Positions 13,301-23,012 of a stretch of 64,000 nt of DNA are shown here, piece by piece. This stretch comes from Panopea generosa (Eukaryota; Mollusca; Bivalvia; Adapedonta; Hiatellidae). A program made the translations under genes and the position numbers. The stretch spans positions 30,073,745-30,137,744 of the forward strand of contig CM055898.1 of NCBI GenBank assembly GCA_029582155.1, in the 5' to 3' direction. Below the pieces are notes generated by a model. It worked only from the letters and a program-made list of their open reading frames with translations, was not told the DNA's origin and did no database searches. Each line of letters opens with the position of its first letter. The first letter of the stretch is position 1.

Positions 13301-16300
13301 ATTTGATAAATATTTCATTTTTTTAAGACATTAACAGGGTTAGATATCTGTTTGGCAAATCAAGGGGGGTAATAAAGTTGTTTAGCCAATTTTAATTGTT
13401 TGAAAAAACCCTGATATCTGTGCATGTCTGGTGGTGCTCTGTGTCACCCGTGCTTGCCAGGGGACCCCCTGAGGTCCTTGCTCTTGGTGTACAGAATTCC
13501 GTTTGCACCGGGACCATCCAACGGTATAGTACTGCAGGACATAAAGGGACTGACTGTGCATCACAATTTTGTTCCAACATTTTTTTTTAACTGAGTTTTG
13601 TGATTTTGTTTTGATTTCAGCGTGGTCCATTATACAATTTATCATTAAACTTGTTTGCATGATGTAATACAAGTAGTTGCATAAGTCTTAGAAAGGGTGA
13701 TGGTGATAATGATGGAAGATTTGATAAATATTTCATTTTTTTGGACACTAACAGGGTTAGATATCTGTTTGGCAAATCAAGGGAGGAAATAAAGTTGTTT
13801 AGCCAACTTTAATAATTGTTTTAAAAACCCTGATATCTGTGCCCTTTATGTCTGGCGGTGCTCTGTGTCACCTCTGCTTGCCTGGGGACCCCCTGTGGTC
13901 CTTGCTCTTGTGTCTTGGTGTACAGAATTCCGTTTGCACCGGGACCATCCAACGGTATAGTACTGCAGGACATAAAGGGACTGACTGTGCATCACAATTT
14001 TGTTCCAACATTTTTTTTTAACTGAGTTTTGTGATTTTGTTTTGATTTCAGCGTGGTCCATTATACAATTTATCATTAAACTTGTTTGCATGATGTAATA
14101 CAAGTAGTTGCATAAGTCTTAGAAAGGGTGATGGTGATAATGATGGAAGATTTGATAAATATTTCATTTTTTTGGACACTAACAGGGTTAGATATCTGTT
14201 TGGCAAATCAAGGGAGGAAATAAAGTTGTTTAGCCAACTTTAATAATTGTTTTAAAAACCCTGATATCTGTGCCCTTTATGTCTGGCGGTGCTCTGTGTC
14301 ACCTCTGCTTGCCTGGGGACCCCCTGAGGTCCTTGCTCTTGTGTCTTGGTGTACAGAATTCCGTTTGCACCGGGACCATCCAACGGTATAGTACTGCAGG
14401 ACATAAAGGGACTGACTGTGCATCACAATTTTGTTCCAACATTTTTTTTTAACTGAGTTTTGTGATTTTGTTTTGATTTCAGCGTGGTCCATTATACAAT
14501 TTATCATTAAACTTGTTTGCATGATGTAATACAAGTAGTTGCATAAGTCTTAGAAAGGGTGATGGTGATAATGATGGAAGATTTGATAAATATTTCATTT
14601 TTTTGGACACTAACAGGGTTAGATATCTGTTTGGCAAATCAAGGGAGGAAATAAAGTTGTTTAGCCAACTTTAATAATTGTTTTAAAAACCCTGATATCT
14701 GTGCCCTTTATATCTGGCGGTGCTCTGTGTCACCTCTGCTTGCCTGGGGACCCCCTGAGGTCCTTGCTCTTGTGTCTTGGTGTACAGAATTCCGTTTGCA
14801 CCGGGACCATCCAACGGTATAGTACTGCAGGACATAAAGGGACTGACTGTGCATCACAATTTTGTTCCAACATTTTTTTTTAACTGAGTTTTGTGATTTT
14901 GTTTTGATTTCAGCGTGGTCCATTATACAATTTATCATTAAACTTGTTTGCATGATGTAATACAAGTAGTTGCATAAGTCTTAGAAAGGGTGATGGTGAT
15001 AATGATGGAAGATTTGATAAATATTTCATTTTTTAAGACATTAACAGGGTTAGATATCTGTTTGGCAAATCAAGGGAGGAAATAAAGTTGTTTAGCCAAC
15101 TTTAATAATTGTTTTAAAAATCCTGATATCTGTGCCCTTTATGTCTGGCGGTGCTCTGTGTCACCTCTGCTTGCCTGGGGACCCCCTGAGGTCCTTGCTC
15201 TTGTGTCTTGGTGTACAGAATTCTGTTTGCACCGGGACCATCCAACGGTATAGTACTGCAGGACATAAAGGGACTGACTGTGCATCACAATTTTGTTCCA
15301 ACATTTTTTTTTAACTGAGTTTTGTGATTTTGTTTTGATTTCAGCGTGGTCCATTATACAATTTATCATTAAACTTGTTTGCATGATGTAATACAAGTAG
15401 TTGCATTAGTCTTAGAAAGGGTGATGGTGATAATGATGGAAGATTTGATAAATATTTCATTTTTTAAGACATTATCAGGGTTATATATCTGTTTGGCAAA
15501 TCAAGGGGGGTAATAAAGTTGTTTAGCCAATTTTAATTGTTTTAAAAACCCTGATATCTGTGCCCTTTATGTCTGGCTGGTGCTCTGTGTCACCCGTGCT
15601 TGCCAGGGGACCCCTGAGGTCCTTGCTCTTTTGTCTGTTGGTGTACAGAATTCCGTTTGCACCGGGACCATCCAACGGTATAGTACTGCAGGACATAAAG
15701 GGACTGTGCATCATACTTTTTTTCCAACATTTTTTTTTTTTGACTATGGCCTTACAGTGGCAACATACTTTGTGGCATGCATAATTATTAACTGAGTTTG
15801 GTGATTTTGTTTTGATTTCAGCGTGGTCCATTATACAATTTATCATTAAACTTGTTTGCATGATGTAATACAAGTAGTTGCATAAGTCTTAGAAAGGGTG
15901 ATGGTGATAATGAAGGAAGATTTGATAAATATTTCATTTTTTAAGACATTAACAGGGTTAGATATCTGTTTGGCAAATCAAGGTGGGGTAATAAAGTTGT
16001 TTAGCCAATTTTAATTGTTTTAAAAACCCTGATATCTGTGCCCTTTATGTCTGGTGGTGCTCTGTGTCACCCATGCTTGCCAGGGGACCCCCTGAGGTCC
16101 TTGCTCTTTTGTCTGTTGGTGTACAGAATTCTGTTTGCACCGGGACCATCCAACGGTATAGTACTGCAGGACATAAAGGGACTGTGCATCATACTTTTTT
16201 TTCCAACATTTTTTTTTTTTGACTATGGCCTTACAATGGCAACATACTTTGTGGCATGCATAATTATTAACTGAGTTTGGTGATTTTGTTTTGATTTCAG

Positions 16301-16708
16301 CGTGGTCCATTATACAATTTATCATTAAACTTGTTTGCATGATGTAATACAAGTAGTTGCATAAGTCTTAGAAAGGGTGATGGTGATAATGATGGAAGAT
16401 TTGATAAATATTTCATTTTTTAAGACATTAACAGGGTTAGATATCTGTTTGGCAAATCAAGGGGGTAATAAAGTTGTTTAGCCAATTTTAATTGTTTTAA
16501 AAACCCTGATATCTGTGCCCTTGATGTCTGGTGGTGCTCTGTGTCACCCGTGCTTGCCTGGGGACCCCCTGAGGTCCTTGCTCTTTTGTCTGTTGGTGTA
16601 CAGAATTCCGTTTGCACTGGAACCATCCAACGGTATATTACTGCAGGACAAAAGGGACTGTGCATCATATTTTTTTCCAACATTTTTTTTTTTGAGTATG
16701 GCCTTACA
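4352..16708. repeat. ~470-bp satellite array, about 27 units
   Basis: Units recur every 470 bases (with 468-471 variants) from about 4352 to 13400, then four ~431-bp units (about 13400-15430), then three ~477-bp units to 16708. Each unit contains 'ttagatatctgtttggcaaa', 'gaattccgtttgcaccggga', a T-rich tract, and 'gttttgatttcag' resembling a splice acceptor. The 431-bp units lack a ~46-bp piece after the T-rich tract. The first ~19 units are almost identical, the last ones diverge. 470 is not a multiple of three and no frame crosses a unit, so the repeated 60-120 aa ORFs on both strands are not genes. Confidence 0.97.
13396..15430. repeat. 431-bp deletion subfamily of the satellite
   Basis: These units lack about 46 bases that follow 'tttttttttt' in the 470-bp form ('gagtatggccttacagtggc' onward), carry 'ctgactgtgcatcacaattt' instead of 'ctgtgcatcatatttt', and have a 'tgtctt' insertion before 'ggtgtacag'. 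The unit beginning near 13396 is hybrid: its first half is 470-type, its second half 431-type, which marks a recombination point between subfamilies. Confidence 0.9.
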
Positions 16709-17920
16709 TCCTAACACGACTTTTGATTTTGTTACCAGATACTAAATATCCTTACACGACTTTTGATTTTCTTACTAGATACTAAACATCCTGACACGAC
16801 TTTTGATTTTCATACTAGATACTGAATATCCTTACTAGACACTGAACATCCTACACTACTTTTGATTTTCTTACTAGATACTGAACATCCTTACACGTCT
16901 TTTGATTTTCTTACTAGATACTGAACATCATTACATGACTTTTGATTTTCTTAATAGATACTGAATATCCTTACTAGATACTGAACATCCTTGCATGGCT
17001 TCTGATTTCCTTACTAGGTACTAAACATCCTTACACCACTTTTGATTTTGTTACTAGATACTGAACATCCTTACACTCTTTTTTATTTTCTTACTAGATA
17101 CTGAACATCCTTACACTACTTTTGATTTTCTTACTAGATACTGAACATCTTTACACGACTTTCGATTTTTTTTACTCGATACTGGACATCTTTACTAGAT
17201 ACTGGACATCCTTACACGACTTTTGATTTTCTTACTAAATACTGAACATTCTTACTAGATACTGAACATCCTTACACGACTTTTGATTTTCTTACTAGAT
17301 ACAGAACATCCTTACACGACTTTTGATTTTCTTACTAGATACTGGACATCCTTACACGAATTTTGTTTGTCTTAATAGATACTGAACTTCCTTACACGAC
17401 TGTTGATTTTCTTACTAGATACTAAACATCCTTACACGACTTTTGATTGTCTAACTAGATGCTGAACACCCTTACACGACTTTTGATTTTTTTACTAGAT
17501 ACTGAACATCCTTACACGACTTTTGATTTTCTTACTAGATACTGAACCTCCTACACGACTTTTGATTTTTTACTACATAGTGAACATCCTTACACGACTT
17601 TTGATTTTCTTACTAGATACTGAACATCCTACACTACTTTTTATTTTCTTACTAGATACTAAACATCCTGACATGACTTTTGATTTTCATACTAGATACT
17701 GAATATCCTTACTAGATACTGAACATCCTTACAAGGGTTTTTATTTTTTTACTAGTCACTAAACATCCTTACAGGACTTTTGATTTTCTTACTAGATACT
17801 GAACATCCTACACTACTTTTTATTTTCTTACTAGATACTGAACATCTTTACACTACTTTCGATTTTTCTTACTAGATACTGAACATCCTTGCACGACTTT
17901 TGATTTTTTTAATCGATACT
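16703..17920. repeat. 40-bp minisatellite, about 30 units
   Basis: The unit is 'ttacacgacttttgattttc' + 'ttactagatactgaacatcc'. The second 20-bp half also occurs alone (near 16830, 16970, 17190, 17250 and 17705), so the 40-mer is a dimer of two alternating 20-bp modules. The array starts inside a 470-bp satellite unit, sharing 'ccttaca'. Confidence 0.93.
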
Positions 17921-18446
17921 GAACATATCGAAATGACCCTGCTAAAGTAAATTGATCCCTCATGATTTACCATCAATAAAGTTACTTTTATATAAGTTGA
18001 AGAACTATTGTTGATGGTTGCTTCTGTTTATCAATAATTAAAAAAAAAAAACACACAAAAATTACACACAAAATAACACCTACAACCATTCTATCATCTC
18101 TACATAAATTACGCTCTACAGACAGGATCCTCATTATGCAATAAGTTGAAATAAATGTTCTTCTCTACTTTTATTGGTCGAAATATTTTCTCTACCAATA
18201 AGTCCCTCCCCAATGGTAATTTGGTCCTTTAAGAAATGAGCTATGGGGGATGGTCACTTCAGCAATATGATGTAACTGTCTAACTGAATCAATCCACATT
18301 TTTTTTATTGTAGAACAAATGAAGCTGCCATATTACAATATCCGGTTAAAACCGTGGAGGTACCTGGTCATTTACAAAATGAGTGATAGCAGACGCGATA
18401 TAATTTTTGGTTTATGTAGACACTTAACAAGCTAAGCTGGTACTCT
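17921..18446. other. Unassigned DNA between arrays
   Basis: AT-rich unique-looking sequence with a short A-rich/CA tract near 18040-18075. Around 18300-18330 a T-rich stretch ends in 'attgtag', a possible splice acceptor, but the following sequence gives no recognisable protein. Confidence 0.4.
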
Positions 18447-18613
18447 TCTGTAGAAACTGGGAACCAAACTGAGACTACTGCAGAAACAAGTCTAACCAGT
18501 GGGGACCAGACTGAGAACTACTGCAGAAACAAGTATGACCAGTGCTAACCAGATTGAGAACTACTGTAGAAACAAGTATGGCCAGTGGGAACCAGACTGA
18601 GAACTACTACAGG
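18447..18613. repeat. 43-bp minisatellite remnant (partner of 23013-24498)
   Basis: About four to five units of 'gaactactgcagaaacaagt' + 'atggccagtgggaaccagactga', the same family as the large array at 23013-24498. Its presence on both sides of the transposase block suggests that the block lies within, or was duplicated with, one original array. Confidence 0.88.
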
Positions 18614-18811
18614 ACTCACGCCACTATTATCTCCCTTGAATACTCCGGACCTACAGATGAAGGAGGTAGTATTAAAACTATAGTTGCCTTTTTTTCTATT
18701 TTCAGGACTTTACATTGCTTTGATTTAATTATTCTTATGATGTGTTAAATGGTCAATATTTAAGAAATCACCACTGAAAATTTGATGCTGATACCAGGTT
18801 TCTAGACAATT

Positions 18812-19080
18812 CTGTGACATTTTAGATTTGATGGGTCGAACGGTATTGGTGATGCATTGTTGGCGTACTTTTTCTCTGGAAATTGACAGGTCCTTCAAAA
18901 ACTTTGAATTTAAAAAAAAAAAAACCTGGTCAACATATGTATTTTTTTGTTTATATTTGCAGATATTGAACCAGTCAAGAATTTGAGCCCAGACACATGC
19001 TGCAGATTTGGATTTTTCACAGTGTTGTGGACAATAATGTTACAATGGAGCCCTATGGGAAATTTAATTGTGGTGTGAGA
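18812..19080. repeat. 267-bp direct repeat, left copy
   Basis: Matches 22745-23011 almost base for base, with only a handful of differences, mostly in a poly-A tract. It contains a poly-pyrimidine stretch ending in 'tttgcag' at about 18950-18962, followed by a segment open in one frame up to a TGA at 19076-19078. The right copy keeps that frame. It could be a terminal exon or an untranslated part of the mobile element; the product is not recognised. Confidence 0.9.
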
Positions 19081-19214
19081 CGTTAACACAATCGGACAGA
19101 CTGACATGTGAGGGATGCAGTGATGCTGATTTCTTCCAGAAAAGCAGGTAAATGACCATGATTGGAACTTTTTTCAATTTGTTGTGATTGTGTCTGTATT
19201 TGAGACCTCCCAAA

Positions 19215-19916
19215 ATGGCTGACGATGCTGACTTTCAATTTTTTGATAAATATTTAATGATATTGTTTACTAAAATAGCTCCAAATGTCAGTAACAATTT
19301 AGGATGCATGTTTTGGGATTCGACGGAATTTGCAACCAAGCAGAAAGACATAGCTTGTCCTATGTATGGCAGACAGTATGTTAAATTTCCAGATGTTTAT
19401 ACTGGGGGAGTCCATGCTCACAGACTTATGTTTATGTGTACTACATGGCAATATTTACCACGTTTGCCTGGTGTAATAGATGTCTCACATTTATGTCACA
19501 ATTCTTTATGTATCCGTTTTGACCACCTTTCACTGGAACCTCCAATCATCAATTCCCAAAGGAAGATGTGTAAAACAACACAGACATACTCTGGCCATGC
19601 CATTTACAGAGATTGCTTATTTCCAGGTACTTGCTTCTATTATTTCATACCCCACCCACCTAATATTTCAGGTAAATGGGGAAATTTCTGTAAGATATTA
19701 TTATCTGCATATCTGGACTGCAGCGTGTACTTAAACCTTAATATAGGGATTATAATGATGATAAGTGTTTCTGAAACATTGTGTGAGTGTTTTAATTTGG
19801 CAGTTTTAGGTGTCTAACATGCCCTTTTTGTAGGTTTCGATTTGAAGAATTTCATCGTATTTATTGAAATTTGCTACTCGTCTCATAAATCTTGCATGTT
19901 TGTACTGTCACGTTGA
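19215..19916 (+). CDS. His-Me finger (I-PpoI-like) endonuclease, TE-associated
   Basis: A predicted zinc-bound nuclease of the His-Me finger class, Pfam 'zinc-binding loop region of homing endonuclease' type (family assigned from memory of I-PpoI). Counting from the ATG at 19215 (context aaaATGg), the core reads Cys31, then 'VSHLCHNSLCIRFDHL' with catalytic His92 and zinc ligands Cys94, Cys99 and His104, then Asn113 and Cys119, and a His128...Cys134 cluster. The His-to-Asn spacing (21) and the Cys-x4-Cys-x4-His pattern agree with I-PpoI. The frame runs on to 19817, but the domain ends at a good donor (CAG|GTACTT, intron from 19627); the acceptor 'ctttttgtag' at 19822-19833 would add 27 codons to a TGA at 19914-19916. 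Both forms are possible. The gene is convergent with the transposase, and the spliced form would overlap its stop by a few bases. Probable role: DNA cleavage for a mobile element (inference). Confidence 0.75.
19627..19833 (+). other. Predicted intron of the endonuclease gene
   Basis: GT at 19627 in CAG|GTACTT and AG at 19832-19833 after a pyrimidine run. Removing it rejoins a Gly codon and replaces a hydrophobic, unconvincing tail with a short tail ending at 19916. Inferred from splice signals and domain length only. Confidence 0.5.
19860..19865 (-). promoter_or_regulatory. Polyadenylation signal AATAAA for the transposase
   Basis: The minus strand reads AATAAA about 43 bases past the transposase stop at 19908, a normal position for 3' end formation. 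It lies inside the predicted last exon of the opposite gene, so the two 3' ends overlap. Confidence 0.45.
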
Positions 19917-21725
19917 TTGTCGTCTCTTATGGTAGTCATTTCTGTCCTGTATACTTTTCAGAGCCCTGACTGCCTTGGTACTTGATGGAATTTGAACACC
20001 AAGTGCTGTCATTTTCTCCATGTTAGAGTTGGCTCGACCCTCGTTGATGCGTAAACCTGCACTCAACTTATGTGCCTTGGCATTTCTCGGGTAAGTAGTG
20101 TCTTTTGGGTTTGAAACATTACATGCTCTATTTATGCTTTCTATTTTATTTGTGTTGCTATTAAAGCGTGTCTTTGTCAAACTCTCCTCTCCAAGGCGTA
20201 AAGCTGTTATTGCATTTTTGACCAAGAGTCTATCATTGGTGGTCATTGCAAAATATTTGGCATTGCCTGGAACAAAGTCCATCTTCCAGTTAAATGGAGG
20301 CTTGCCTGAACACACAAATGAATTTTGTGCACAGGTTGTTCCACAGCAGCCAGAATAGCACTGTAATATTGATGTTACAATACCAGGTGAGTACTTTTTC
20401 ATTTTGCTCAAGTTGCCATCACAGACCAAGTGTAAGTTTGAAAACTCTAAGTTGACCCTGTGACAAATATCACGTGCAAAGCGGCCCTGAAGGTAGGTAC
20501 GACGTTTTTTGGTGATTCCCATGAACATGTCTTCACTGAAAGTAGTAGACTTCAGTCGATTAAGAAGCCTCTTTGACAAGTGAGTTATGTTAGCTAGTCG
20601 TTCAGTTGAAGCTTCTTTACAGTATTCGTCGTTAGCTATTGACACTCCTTTGTGTGCCTGACTGTCACCGTCTGTCGTCAATTTGTCGACAAGTATTGGT
20701 TGCTCACTCTGATGGATATTAGACATGAGTCTGTGTTCCTCTCTTTTTTCATCACCTATAACAGCAGACTCCTCAATATTGTTTTTCTTTCCTCGAGTCA
20801 GTTTGTTGCCAAATGTCATGCCTATGATTTTTTGATGCTTGCTGCATTGTTCAACCATAGTTGTGGTCACCTGAGTAGCTGGCTGCTGTGGTGTCCTTTC
20901 GCCCGCAGACCGCAGTGCATTGTTATACTGACTGTCAACTGCAGCAGGAATGCCACTGTGTAGCAACAGACCACATGCTTCATTTGCTGCACGTAGCTGT
21001 TTCCTGACTCGGGCAAAACCCTTCTCAGCTACCATCTCTACTGCATCAGCGACATAATTACTACGTCGCTGCATGCCACTTTCAGCTGGCGGGACCGTAT
21101 GCAAACTTGTCATAAGGAAACGGATTGCTGAATTTCCAATCGGTGTGTCCATGCACGCAGCAGGAAGTGACAAATTGATATTTGCAGCATTTGGTCCTCT
21201 CTTTTCTGACTGTATTTCCTCATACAGGTTATAACCTTTGGTAACAAATCCAGAAGATTCACACTTTAAGCACTCCATCCAAGCAAAACCCAATTTTACC
21301 TCATAGTTTAGGTCAAATTTCAATTTTGCATTGCAGGTTGGTCTATATGTGTGGTGACTGGTGTATGCGTCATGGAACATGTCCTCGGTTTTACCAAGGT
21401 GTACAAGCCGATAAGTGTTCAACTCTGCTTGACTGTCATGACTTGATGGAGTGGCATTCCTTGCCGCTTTTTCTATCAGTGTTGGTTCAGACTGTCGTGG
21501 CCGCAGTATAATAGAAGCTAATACCTGACTTTGAATAGTCCCAAACTTCTGCATGCCACTGTCGTCTAAAGAAATTACACCATCAAGTGTCTCCTTGTCT
21601 AGTCTGATGATTCGTTGTTCGATGTGATTATTGGACCATTTAGCACTATGTCTTTTACCTCGCTTTTCACAAAAACCACGTTTAAAGTAGTTTTTTTCCT
21701 TGTCAGATTGGGTATAATGTTTCAT
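19908..21725 (-). CDS. Mutator-like transposase, apparently intact
   Basis: An uninterrupted frame of 605 codons from the ATG at 21725 (A at -3); the frame stays open upstream to at least 21833 without another ATG. I recognise the metazoan 'Mutator-like transposase domain' family from memory. Residues from the ATG: a basic N-terminus; a zinc-ribbon pair Cys152-x2-Cys155; 'LSLPAACMDTPIG'; 'VDSQYNNAL' with candidate first catalytic Asp264; 'TTDGDSQAHKGV' with second Asp352 (or Asp354); 'RFARDICHR'; a Cys-rich cluster 456-472 ending 'FVCSG'; and 'NTNKIESINR' with candidate catalytic Glu529, followed by a basic C-terminus. It would cut and move element DNA in the nucleus. No frameshift or stop is seen, unusual in a region of decayed repeats. 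It is convergent with the endonuclease and lies between 267-bp direct repeats; terminal inverted repeats were not found by eye. Confidence 0.85.
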   Translation of the reverse strand: MKHYTQSDKEKNYFKRGFCEKRGKRHSAKWSNNHIEQRIIRLDKETLDGVISLDDSGMQKFGTIQSQVLASIILRPRQSEPTLIEKAARNATPSSHDSQAELNTYRLVHLGKTEDMFHDAYTSHHTYRPTCNAKLKFDLNYEVKLGFAWMECLKCESSGFVTKGYNLYEEIQSEKRGPNAANINLSLPAACMDTPIGNSAIRFLMTSLHTVPPAESGMQRRSNYVADAVEMVAEKGFARVRKQLRAANEACGLLLHSGIPAAVDSQYNNALRSAGERTPQQPATQVTTTMVEQCSKHQKIIGMTFGNKLTRGKKNNIEESAVIGDEKREEHRLMSNIHQSEQPILVDKLTTDGDSQAHKGVSIANDEYCKEASTERLANITHLSKRLLNRLKSTTFSEDMFMGITKKRRTYLQGRFARDICHRVNLEFSNLHLVCDGNLSKMKKYSPGIVTSILQCYSGCCGTTCAQNSFVCSGKPPFNWKMDFVPGNAKYFAMTTNDRLLVKNAITALRLGEESLTKTRFNSNTNKIESINRACNVSNPKDTTYPRNAKAHKLSAGLRINEGRANSNMEKMTALGVQIPSSTKAVRALKSIQDRNDYHKRRQST

Positions 21726-21949
21726 TGTTGATCTATGTTGATTTTCTCCAGTAGATAAATATTTCTCAAATTTCTGATTATTATATAATGATAATAATAA
21801 CAGAGCTTGTGAATTGTCTGTGATTTCACTCACAAATATTATTTCACAATGTTTGTTTCTATAGTTATAGTGATGTCAGCAATCTCCAGGAACTGGTAAC
21901 TAATTGTACATGACTGAGTTTGGCGTACTTTTTTTCAGAGAAGAGCTAT

Positions 21950-22165
21950 GCACAGAAGTTTGACATTATGCATGCATGTATATTTTTTTTTAGGCCTGAT
22001 TTTGCCCTTTTACTCTAGGTAGTGATGTGATGACATAACATAACAAGTGTTGCAGTTGATTTGATGTGGTTAGCTATTATTCATGTTGCTTTATTACTGA
22101 TATGTTAAAATTTAACTTTTAACCAAAAATCCATGTGGGTAGTGTCATACATTTTTCTTAATTTC
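21950..22165. repeat. ~220-bp direct repeat, left copy (partner 22337-22567)
   Basis: From 'gaagtttgacattatgcatg' to 'tcatacatttttcttaattt', repeated after about 390 bases with small indels, including ~17 bases ('tcatcaaacagtgctgg') present only in the right copy. It lies upstream of the transposase start, so it could be promoter or subterminal element sequence. The role is inferred from position only. Confidence 0.85.
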
Positions 22166-22336
22166 TTTTTTTTTTTTTTTTATTGGTAAGGTTTTTATTG
22201 TACTTTCAGATAAGACAACACTTGAACATGTATTTGTGCAAGTTTCAGACCTGTAGGGCCACTAATGACAAAGTTATTATAATTTCTAGATGACAGGTAT
22301 AGCAATATTAATAGTGCTTGATTTTGCAGGAAACAG

Positions 22337-22567
22337 CATGCACTGAAGTTTGACATTATGCATGCATGTATATATTTTTTTTAGGCCTGATTTTTGCCCT
22401 TTTTCTCTAGGAAATAATGTGATGACATAACATAAGAAGTGTTGCAGTTGATTTTGTCATCAAACAGTGCTGGTTGGCTATTATTCATGTTGCCTTATTA
22501 CCGATATGTTAAAATTTAACTTTTAACCAAAAATCCATTGGGTAGTGTCATACATTTTTCTTAATTT
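22337..22567. repeat. ~220-bp direct repeat, right copy
   Basis: Second copy of the repeat at 21950-22165, preceded here by 'aggaaacagcatgcac' and followed by 'gcaggaaacagcacgaatat', so the phrase 'aggaaacagca' brackets it. Confidence 0.85.
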
Positions 22568-22744
22568 TTTTTCTTAATATCGCTTTATTTTGCAGGAAAC
22601 AGCACGAATATTGACCGGTACCATGCTTTACATAAACTTGAATTATTTCAGAATCTCAGCAGATATACGCATGCATTACAGTTTTACTCGGTAAGGATTA
22701 AATTGTTTTACATATTCTGGTACTATTAGTACATTCTAAGTCTG

Positions 22745-23011
22745 TGTGACATTTTAGATTTGATGGGTCGAACGGTATTGGTGATGCATTGTTGGCGTAC
22801 TATTTCTCTGGAAATTGACAGGTCCTTCAAAAACTTTGAATTTAAAAAAAAACAACCTGGTCAACATATGTATTTTTTTGTTTATATTCCCAGATATTGA
22901 ACCAGGCAAGAATTTGAGCCCAGACACATGCTGCAGATTTGGATTTTTCACAGTGTTGTGGACAATAATGTTACAATGGAGCCCTATGGGAAATTTAATT
23001 GTGGTGTGAGA
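22745..23011. repeat. 267-bp direct repeat, right copy
   Basis: Partner of 18812-19080. It passes at 23012 straight into the 43-bp minisatellite, whereas the left copy is followed by the endonuclease gene. The acceptor-like site differs slightly (ttcccag here, tttgcag on the left), and the downstream frame (37 codons to TGA) is kept. Confidence 0.9.
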
Positions 23012-23012
23012 T

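Noticed and set aside
4430..16745. Dozens of repeated 60-121 aa ORFs on both strands
   Set aside because: They are the same satellite unit read again and again; period 470 changes frame each unit and no domain is recognisable.
18812..23011. 267-bp direct repeats as LTRs of a retrotransposon
   Set aside because: No TG...CA ends, primer-binding site or polypurine tract, and the enclosed genes are a transposase and a nuclease, not gag/pol.
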